In this document: positions 55,861-64,000 of the stretch, piece after piece | Layout of the letters: each line of letters begins with the position of its first letter | How positions within the stretch are numbered: position 1 is the stretch's first letter | Assembly (NCBI GenBank): GCA_949825065.1 | Contig: OX463841.1 | Span: 21,571,381 to 21,635,380, forward strand | Length of the DNA: 64,000 bases | Reading direction: 5' to 3' | From: Odontocerum albicorne | Taxonomy: Eukaryota > Arthropoda > Insecta > Trichoptera > Odontoceridae | The notes under the pieces: model-generated | Databases searched by the model: none | Told to the model about the DNA's origin: nothing | Seen by the model: only the letters and a program-made list of their open reading frames with translations | Program-made: the position numbers and the translations under genes

Positions 55861-56157
55861 GACAATCATACAATTTTCATCCGTTACCCCATTTTCCTTC
55901 TTCGGTATTTAAAAAAAATTTATTATTACATTTTCATAAAAAAATTATCTTTCGTTCGGTTCGCTTTTGACACGGTCGTGGAATACCGATAGTAATCAAT
56001 TATGAAATAAAAGCATTGGAAGAAATTGTTTCAAAGGACCAAATAAACAGACTGTTTATGTACCCTTTTCTCATAAAAGTGTAGCTTTTAACATTAACAA
56101 TTAAAAAAATAATTAAGTGTAATTATATCGTGTCTAGGAATTGAAATGCATATATGT

Positions 56158-56907
56158 CAGGGCTTCTTAAACTTTTTTCATTCACGACCCCATTTATGAT
56201 TGTGAGTTTCCTGGCGACCCTATATAAATATAAAAGAAAGATAAATAAATATTTTTTGATGATTTATTTATTAGGTAACAATATACATATACATATGAAA
56301 ATATATAGTTTTAGAATTCGTTTAGAAACATACCAAAATCTAAAATTAAAAATTGTACAAAAAGTTGTAAAATTGTATTTATTATAGTTACAAAAAGTAA
56401 ATGCCCTATTTTTCATCAAAATTGCATTGTTTGCAATAACATAAATAAAAGGGAATTCTGACCGTCTTAGTTCGCTCGAATATATTCGAACGCAGTCGTT
56501 GAGTGGTAAGTATTAAATTAAAATTAAAGGAAAATTTTTTAATGAGATGGATGTGCCTGTTTTTTATTGCATAACAAATTAAATCTTGGTGGAATGTTTG
56601 ACACTGCTGGACGTAAGACCGACCTCTTCAACATTTTTTAGCGATGAACGATATTGGGATTTAATATGTGTTAAAGCTGAGAAAATAACTTCACATAAAT
56701 ATGTGGTGTTGAATGGCAGAAGAACATTTAACGCCATATCAGCGATTGTGGGAAATTCAGTTCTAGTTCCGATCCAGAATTCAGTCAAGGGCTTTTTTGG
56801 AAATTGTAGTTTTAAGTTTAAATATTTGACATTAAAATCTCTCACGACCCCAGAATTTTGCTACGCGACCCCATTTTGGGTCGCGACCCCTAGTTTAAGA
56901 AGGCCTG
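56158..56907 (-). mobile_element. 750-bp hAT element with perfect 8-bp duplication
   Basis: Ends CAGGGCTTCTTAAACTTTTT (left) and inverted CAGGCCTTCTTAAACTAGGG (right). Flanked by identical octamers ATATATGT at 56150-56157 and 56908-56915, a perfect hAT-type target duplication. Subterminal CACGACCCCATTT-type repeats occur at both ends. Internally deleted. Confidence 0.95.
56579..56845 (-). pseudogene. hAT transposase C-terminus
   Basis: An 88-codon open frame on the minus strand: LTEFWIGTRTEFPTIADMAL, NVLLPFNTTYLCEVIFSALT, HIKSQYRSSLKNVEEV. This is the hAT dimerisation domain of the SCAND3/ZBED5-like branch (FW......P.....AL..L.PF..TYLCE..FS.L..IK...R..L). The catalytic core and BED finger are deleted; the remnant could at most make a truncated, inactive peptide. 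Confidence 0.92.
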
Positions 56908-57097
56908 ATATATGTTATGTAAGTGACAAAAAAATCAAACCCAGCATTAAGGAAATGAAACAAAAAATAATAATTTGGTACGTCTATTCTCATTTTTTAA
57001 TCGCTCTAATTTTGACAATTTTAACTTATATTTCAAAACATTAAAACAACTGGTGGATATCACTAATGGATCTAGACTATTTTTTACAGTTCAGACG

Positions 57098-57430
57098 ACC
57101 TCCACGGTTTAGTTGGTAAGATGCTTGACTTCTAAACGGGGGTTTCGAGTTCGATTCTCTATTGCACCCGAATATAAAAAATGGTACGAGTTCGGTAAAA
57201 GAGTTAATTTAGCAATAATACTCACACGCGTAGCGTAAACAAGTGTTGCCTTTTCAAGTGCGAGATAGTATTACCAACAAGTGCCATGACGAATCACGAG
57301 GTCCATGTCTTTAATCTCGATTAATGGAACTGAAGACAATGTTGTCACCCGGCTATATTATTTGATATGGCCGAATTACTTATTCGATTTTGTTGAAGGT
57401 TACCGTACGAATGATTGGATTAAAAAAATC
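57098..57430 (+). mobile_element. SINE-B, best copy
   Basis: ACGACCTCCACGGTTTAGTT head (A-box-like), B box GAGTTCGATTCTC (57147), ACGAGTTCGGTAAAAGAGTT, AATAATACTCACACGCGTAG, TCTCGATTAATGGAACTGAA, GACAATGTTGTCACCCGGCT, ending at ACCGTACGAATG. Same head as SINE-A but a different body. Confidence 0.85.
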
Positions 57431-57879
57431 ATCATCGAAATAATTATTTTCAGCTTTTCGTGGTACAATATTGAACAAAGTCCTTTCCCATGGTATTTTT
57501 CATCATGCATCATTGGATGAATATGTACTTTATGTATTAATTACTCGATGAATGAATCATCGATTCAAGGTATGTGCTTTGCGTAAATATTAATGTTTGT
57601 ATCGAATATAAGCGCGCATGTTCCGTAAAAATGCTGATTGTATCAGCCAATTCGTTTAATTGTTCTCGTAGGAATCCAAATTGAATTTGAATGCACATGC
57701 CGGGCAGGCACAGGGGGGTACGGATTGGGTGCGTGTGCCTTGCGCTAGGGGATGAGGGTGACAACCACTTATTACAGCAGTTGTAAATTATGACCACGGC
57801 TATTATCACTTACGTGTGTACATAACAGGAAATCGCTTGACCAATCATGCGAAGAAAGAATTAGGTGGTAAACACCTTG
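57431..57879. other. no gene; GC-rich patch
   Basis: 57690-57765 is strikingly G/C-rich (CCGGGCAGGCACAGGGGGGT, GGGTGCGTGTGCCTTGCGC). I see no ORF continuity or splice sites. Confidence 0.35.
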
Positions 57880-58140
57880 TAATATGAAATATAAATGCTG
57901 TAGAAATGTGTGTACTGAGAACAATACATAGGGTGATAATGTATGACTGATAGAATACAGAATAAAGTGATTAGGGATGAATGTAAACTTAAGACTGATG
58001 TATTAAGTAAGATGAAGAAGAGTACTCTGTGATGGTTTTGGCATGTAGAACGAATGAATGAAGACTAACAAAACAAATATACAGTGCAAATATGAGTGAA
58101 AAGTGTTGTAAAGGAAGATTAAGAAAAATATGGTTGATTT
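57880..58140 (+). pseudogene. LINE coding end
   Basis: EMCVLRTIHR (57903-), RIQNKVIRDECKLKTDVLSK, MKKSTL then a stop, WFWHVERMNED and QNKYTVQI. The dominant family again. Confidence 0.8.
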
Positions 58141-58789
58141 ATAAATGTTAAGAAATTTAATAAATATTACATAATTGATGAAAAAATAGATTCATAGACT
58201 CATTTAGTAATTCATATTAAACCGAAGTTTGTGACGTATAATGTAACGGGAAAGCGAAAAAATATAAAGAAAATATTTTTTTAAATTGGAAGCTTTTTTC
58301 TCTAGTGTCGGAAACTATACACAAATTCCATATTTATAGTTTTTTTTTCGAACTATAGCTCTAGTAAACTCATTGTTGCTCGTATAGCTCTAGTACCTAG
58401 CTCTAGTCCACTCATTGTTACTAACACACTCATCGTATATGTCAGCTTCTTTTGTTTAAATTTAAAATAAATTGTGGTGATGATTGCATAAAGTTAATTT
58501 AATACTACATTTAATCTTTGAGACCTACCTCTTTATCTGGCTTATGCAAAACAAAAACAAAAATCAATTGTAATTAAATAAAAAGGGTTTATGGTATTTA
58601 CATATAAAAATTAAATAAATTAGCTCAATGCGCCGTAAAATAAACTCTGCTAGAATGGGGTTTGAAAGTTACACAATAAAAACACCGGAATATCAATAAT
58701 GAATAACAAGTCTACTTTTTATTACAATATTGGTACCGTAGTGTTACTTTTGCTGTTTGGATAGATATCAAAATTATTACGATCAAATA
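58141..58789. other. no gene seen
   Basis: Contains a small imperfect tandem (AGCTCTAGTAAACTCATTGT / AGCTCTAGTCCACTCATTGT near 58359 and 58400). Confidence 0.45.
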
Positions 58790-59560
58790 ATAACGCAGAG
58801 TGATAATTTTAAAAAGGCTTGTTTAGAAAACCCCGGAGAATTTTCTAAAAGTACTCGTAGTTTATAGGTGTATAGTTAGTGGTCAAAAGGTGTATACAGT
58901 AAGTGGTAAAAATGAATGTTGAAATCAATAAATTATTAAACATACTATAATCTTTAATAACAAATTACTTCGTTTTCCCACTTATCAAGAGCGCTGTAAT
59001 GCGAGGTTTGAACCCACTATTAATAACAGATAAATAATAAATATTAGGGCTTAAGAATAGGAAGGCGATGGTTGTGACCAGACCAGTTTTTCTAAACATA
59101 TGCAGATACAAAAAGTACCCAATCTAATGATTGGGTACTTTTTGTATCTGCATATGTTTAGAAAAATATATTTAGTAAGAAAACCGCAGAAAATGTACTA
59201 AGGGAAGACGAACTACAAATAAATCTTTGTAGATCTTCCGGTATGTGATAGTGACACATTCAGCTTTAGGTGTAATGTGGTTTATGTATATAGTGTTCAT
59301 ATTACATATAATCATAAATTTTCATTAGACGTCACAAAAAGGGTTGTTTTTAAATGCTGCCTAAAGCTACCCTCGCCACCCTCATCTCAAGCACTTAGAA
59401 GCAGACTATTTCACGGCACAGAACAAGCTACCGCAAAAGTCGTATCATAATACTCCGCGTTATTGGATCGATTCGGAACAATACATTTGCGAATCAGGCA
59501 GACCTGAATAAATGTAATTACAATAATCCAAGTGAACACAATAAATTCATTTATTAAGGT
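58790..59560 (-). pseudogene. CR1/L2-like LINE 3' end and upstream copy
   Basis: Minus strand 59380-59450: YYDTTFAVACSVP...NSLLLS, then FRQHLKTTLFVTSN (59310-59370), the LINE coding end. 59150-59300 is its 3' UTR. 58790-59080 matches 47845-48110, so the repeat unit extends beyond the hairpin at 59087-59166. Confidence 0.75.
59087..59166. repeat. perfect 38-bp-arm hairpin at LINE boundary
   Basis: Arms 59087-59124 and 59129-59166 are exact complements (TTTTTCTAAACATATGCAGA ... TCTGCATATGTTTAGAAAAA) with a 4-nt loop. The right arm is part of the LINE 3' region; the left arm is an inverted copy of it. Confidence 0.95.
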
Positions 59561-61299
59561 TTTTATATCTGTTGTTTGAGGACAACGATGTATAAATTTT
59601 AAATCTCTGATGGTATAGAAGTTCGAAGAAACCGTATTTGTGTATCCAAAGAGATTGCACTTTTAAGATAGATACCAAAGAATTCGATGTTATATTTTGG
59701 AAAAATATTAACGTCCATGCCTGTTAAGCATCTCCACAAGAAGGAGAAGCCATCCAGAAAAATTAAGAGATAATCTTTAAGCAGTATTCAGAGACAATTT
59801 ATTTCTGAAGAGAGCTTCGAGAAATGAGGTAAAAACACGTCTAACGGGGATTATTGTAATTAGTAGAATAACAAAGCAATTAAATTTTTTTTTTATCATT
59901 ACTTTAAATGAAATATATTTACATTGGTAACCAAGTTTACCAGCGACACATTTAGTATTTATTCAAATAATATGTACCAACATAACCAAGTGTCGAGTGG
60001 AGTGTTATGTTCCAGTCTTTAATGGAAAAATATTATATTGCTTTTGGCGGAAGACGAGGAAATGAGGCTGGAAAGAATTAAATATTCGATGTTCCTCGTC
60101 TCCTGCGTTTCCTTAAAAGCATTTTCCCTTAATTGGATCGCCTTGGAGTACGCTTAGCTTGTTTCACATCATCCAAGTATTCCTACCATGCACAATGAGG
60201 CATTTTGTTCTAATTTACATTTACTTTATTATGTATGTACATTGGGAAAGTTTTAATAATTTAAGAATCAGTAAAATTTTATGAAAATAATACATACGTG
60301 TTAGGTTTAAAGAAAAGTATTTTTTTAATAATATTGTCCATGTGTTTTAATCACTGTTTCAAATACTAAGCGAAAAAAATGCACGTTTTATTCGAGGAGA
60401 GAAGCACAGTTCGGGGTTCGAATCTGGTACCTTTGTCTCAGAAATTTATGGCATTGCCGGTTATGGGACGTCTAACATTCAACTACGAGTATATTCGACA
60501 AAAAGAGTATAGAATGTATCCGTTCCAGAATATATTTGTCGAGTCTAGTATAACATGACTTTTCGAAGTAGTTTTTAGTATTATTCAACTATAATTTTAC
60601 TTCACCTAGTGACTAAGTTTTTGTTCCTTTTGTTGATACAAGTTCTATAAAATTGACTAAAATTTTTTTCCACATAGACGAGGTTTAAAATTTTATCTGC
60701 TAAATCTAATAACTGATAAACAATGAGAACATATTTCTTTTATTCACCAAGAAATAAAAATAATCTTCGGTTTTAAGTGTAATCAAATTTAAAAAATATA
60801 CAAAGTAAAATTAATTTTTAAACTAAATTTAGCCACAATGAAAATTATTTCTGGTGTCATGCATTCTTCGTGTGTTTAGTGTCAATTAAAACATATTTAT
60901 TACTGTTTTGAATGAAACTTTCATTGAATGCAGTGCAACCTGGCATTGTATAGATTACAACATAATATTTTCAGCTTGAATATAAGTTCAAGTAACATTC
61001 AGCTACTTTGATAAAGTATTCGTAACATTACTCCTAAACACGAACAGTTTAAATCTATAATTGATAAGTTATGGAATAATGTAAAATAGTTAACAAGCGC
61101 TGTACCCAAAATCCATTAATTATTAAAATTCGTCAGTTGAGTAAAAAATAACTTTAAACTAATTTAAACAAAATATTAAACGCAAAATTAATTATAAAAA
61201 TAAATTATTAATAAACTTCCTGCCCGGTATCCCATAGCAGAATTTTTTCGAGTATCGATTCTTTAATGTAGCTGACTTAACATACATTTCAAATCCATT
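59561..61299. other. 1.7 kb, no gene; one SINE-A tail
   Basis: 60905-60965 on the minus strand is a SINE-A tail (CCAGGTTGCACTGCATTCAA, TGAAAGTTTC). GTTCGGGGTTCGAATCTGG at 60410 is a B-box-like relic. 60045-60170 is mildly GC-richer but not openly coding. Confidence 0.4.
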
Positions 61300-61770
61300 C
61301 TTTGGCACTATTATGAAGAAAAAAATAAAGTACAAACTCTGCGAAGACACATGCCACGAATGTCAACTGATAATATATTCATTATCCCTAGAGTTGGAAT
61401 ATCTTTTGCTCAAAGGCAATATGCTTATCTGGCTTCCATGACATACAACGAGAAGCGAATTCAATAAATGCAAAAGGTTAGTTTCCTAACTTATCAAGTT
61501 GACGAAAAGTTGTAACTGATGTATTGAATAATTAATCAACAATTCGTCAAGAGCATCAATTTATTTTACCATGTTTGTATGTCTTCAGTAAGAAATAGGC
61601 AAAAGCCTTGTTCATTGGAGAAACGACAAATTAAAGGAAGTTAAACTACTCGTAGATCCATATAAATTGAGCGTCCACTTTTTAAATTACCTGTTTTTTT
61701 TATTTTGTAGTTTGTCTTGTTTTTCATAAATTATGTAATCATACAATTACTCGTCATGTAAATAAATAAA
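61300..61770 (+). pseudogene. LINE coding tail and 3' end
   Basis: LRRHMPRMSTDNIFIIPRVG then ISFAQRQYAYLASMTYNE (61337-61450), the (I/V)P...T.F.QR...Y.....YN tail of a non-LTR polyprotein. It ends with AAATAAATAAAAG near 61760, a possible polyadenylation site. Confidence 0.6.
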
Positions 61771-62835
61771 AGAAACTGAAGCAATAGTTGCGTTGCATTT
61801 ATCACTCAGAAAATCAATAAGAACCCTTCTCTGTCAAATATTATATAATCTTTCAGCAACGAATTAATAATAAGTAAATTTTTAGATTGTCTTGGACATC
61901 GAGTTACTTTAAATTTTAATATATGGAAACCGCTCCAAAAGCTGTTTATATGCCTTGTTGGCCAAACGATACTCAAAATTATGATTGAAGTATGTACTCA
62001 TAATTAAGTTATTTGGGTTTATTTTTCGGACAGATCTTAAATATCGGAAATTGTTTTTACGGTAAATAAATACATTCATAAAAATGTTATAATGGAAAAA
62101 AATTAACATATGTAGTTTAGAAATAATTTATAATATAATGTGACAAAACTTATAAAACGTTTGTTTTATATTTATTTTTATCGCTATCCCCTTATCCTAG
62201 AAGGGTCAGGGCCCTTCATTATACATGAAACCTTGTCACCTGGCCCTGTTTCGTGCCAAATCGGTCACTGTGTTTCATCGCGGGACCAACTGTACTTCTA
62301 CAACCTCAAAGCGTTTTACGGTCCGACTTTTATGTTATATGTAAATACAATCTTTCATGAAAATTAATTTGACACTTTCACATGAATTTATGAATATAAA
62401 TGAATACCGTTAAAGAGAATAATGAAACCATATTTTTCACCTCGTTTTTTTTCTTTCTTTTCATCAAAGAAAGCAAATTGTTCAAAATTTTAGCGAAATA
62501 TGCATGAGCTGACCATAACAATGGAATATGAACGACGTTAAAACATTTTATTGGAGTTTTGTAACTACCTAGAAAATTGCTAAAAATAATGCGATTTTCA
62601 CACCCCTATACTGGTGAATTTTGACAAACACATACATCATAGATAACTGCTTGTTTTTCAGTACCTCTATGGGCTTTGGCAGGGTGGTGTGATTACAACG
62701 CTCGTAGTAAGAAATCAAACATAATGTAACCGAATAACAAAATCATAGTACGAGTAGTTCACAAGTGAATATAAGTACTGTGCTACGTAACATACACTAA
62801 AACTAAATATTATTGTTGATAACTTGATTGCTTTA
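61771..62835. other. no gene recognised
   Basis: 62170-62345 is GC-richer, with an open plus frame (ILEGSGPFIIHETLSPGPVS, CQIGHCVSSRDQLYFYN). I do not recognise it and see no clear splice sites. Confidence 0.35.
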
Positions 62836-63035
62836 NNNNNNNNNNNNNNNNNNNNNNNNNNNNNNNNNNNNNNNNNNNNNNNNNNNNNNNNNNNNNNNNN
62901 NNNNNNNNNNNNNNNNNNNNNNNNNNNNNNNNNNNNNNNNNNNNNNNNNNNNNNNNNNNNNNNNNNNNNNNNNNNNNNNNNNNNNNNNNNNNNNNNNNNN
63001 NNNNNNNNNNNNNNNNNNNNNNNNNNNNNNNNNNN
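62836..63035. other. assembly gap, 200 N
   Basis: Exactly 200 undetermined bases, the look of a fixed-size scaffold gap, so the true distance between its sides is unknown. Confidence 0.99.
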
Positions 63036-63419
63036 AAAAAGACAAATACTAATGCGGTTAATACTGCATACTATAGATACCGCATTGAACCGTGACATTT
63101 TTCATTAATTTATGTTTGCCCATTCTCCGAGCTTGGCAGGATTCGTTCCGTAAAATTAAGATTTGTACCGGAATAAGCTCGGACGTTTCGTTCCAATTAA
63201 GGGCCCGAAAGCTCGTTTTACATGAAAATAGGGAATTTTTAATTTTATGACCCATAAAAAATACACAAACAGTATTCTTTGGTTCTCTTCATAGGTCGTT
63301 CTAGAATGAACTTATTTTAGACAAATTCTTGAAGGTATTTTCATATGTACAGAATATTTATTTTATACATTCAGTGCTAACGACAAAAAAGATCTGAATT
63401 GAGATTAGTGTATTTTTTT
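63036..63419. other. no gene seen
   Basis: A minus open frame (63058-63255) shows no features. Confidence 0.35.
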
Positions 63420-63910
63420 CAGGTATAATGAAGAGAAATATAAAATATGATGAATATCTGAATCGATGTGAAGTCAATGAAGATACGTGTTTCGATGGGC
63501 GACAGAAAGGTTGAAAAAATACATAGCATTTGTGAGGGCAATAATAACTTATGTAATCGAGTCCAGAGTAGATATAACAAAAACAAAAAGTGTCCTCAGA
63601 ATTAGTGAAAGGAAAGCCTTCAGAGTCAGCAAAACACTTAAATACAAATATAGAGTTAGAAACTTCCGTATCTGAGAAATTTGTAAAGTTGAAGATATTG
63701 TGAGATGGGGTAGAGAACGCGGAAGACACTGGCGAGGCTTTGTGAAGATAATGTATAACATAAGAGTTCCCTACAAAAGCAATGTATTAAATACTCGCTG
63801 GCTGTCGTCGTTCAGGCAGGAAGATTTCAAAAAACATGGGAGGGTTGCTGGAAGTAAACATCTTAAGAGAGGCAGTCCTGATGATAAAAGATCTATTTTA
63901 AGATAATGAT
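63420..63910 (+). pseudogene. LINE coding end
   Basis: AIITYVIESRVDITKTKSVL + RISERKAFRVSKTL (63537-63640), then CKVEDIVRWGRERGRHWRGF + VKIM (63676-63750) and YNIRVPY. It matches (E)TR.DT.KTK..LR..E.R.LR...G ... C.V.DI.RW...RR..W..HV.RM. One stop at 63673. The same family as 39540-39980. Confidence 0.75.
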
Positions 63911-64000
63911 AAAAAGATGATTAAATTTCTGAACGTATTGTCGTGCAGTATCATCTTCGTTTTGGGCGAAATCACCGTAATTGATTGTTTTTTTTTTCTT

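Noticed and set aside
62715..63108. ORFs spanning the N run
   Set aside because: Artefacts of translating the 200-base assembly gap.

Overview
The window looks like a repeat-saturated, AT-rich stretch (roughly two-thirds A+T by eye) of an arthropod, most likely insect, nuclear genome. The grounds are mariner, pogo/Tigger, hAT and Penelope-like elements, many non-LTR retrotransposon (LINE) tails, several tRNA-derived SINE families with internal pol III boxes, tandem satellites, GT-AG splice signals and a 200-N scaffold gap. I cannot name the species. I see no bacterial, phage or CRISPR features, and no rRNA or functional tRNA gene.

Host coding sequence is almost absent. The one convincing host exon is 34942-35218 (+), a GC-rich, fully open 277-nt exon between a good splice acceptor and donor, whose N-terminal half resembles a SUEL-type galactose-binding lectin strand. 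A weaker exon candidate lies at 36153-36345. Everything else recognised belongs to mobile or tandem DNA.

Layout. 0-16 kb: mariner transposase C-terminus with 3' terminal repeat; SINEs; a nearly complete but decayed pogo/Tigger element (5996-7736, minus); a Penelope-like remnant with GIY-YIG endonuclease and a hammerhead-like core (9776-10420, minus); several LINE tails; a second, broken mariner (14852-15456). 16.4-18 kb: compound satellite of 60-bp A and 47-bp B units with a 334-bp higher-order period. 18.5-21.5 kb: LINE tail split by a 241-bp palindrome, then a hAT-like element. 21.9-25.2 kb: the most interesting locus, a 3-kb DNA transposon with ~165-bp terminal inverted repeats built around palindromic AGTTGATCAACT motifs, a frameshifted transposase of the arthropod 'YSDSCTGQN' family, and an abutting MITE with the same ends. 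25.4-37.4 kb: 29-bp and 24-bp minisatellites, two hAT remnants, a fold-back MITE, LINE pieces and the host exon. 37.5-64 kb: LINE and SINE debris, a perfect-arm fold-back at 43.9 kb, a 76-bp tandem array at 55 kb, a hAT deletion derivative with a perfect 8-bp target duplication (56158-56907), and a 200-bp gap near the end.

The elements show layered history: SINE inside LINE (46.8 kb), palindrome inside LINE (19.05 kb), and young arrays beside old decayed ones (36.5-37.3 kb). No operon or pathway exists here. The cooperation one can infer is parasitic: MITEs and SINEs depend on the transposases and reverse transcriptases of fuller elements, most of which are now broken. A dispersed 8-mer, TACGAGTA/TACTCGTA, is far commoner than base composition predicts and is not explained by any repeat family I recognised.
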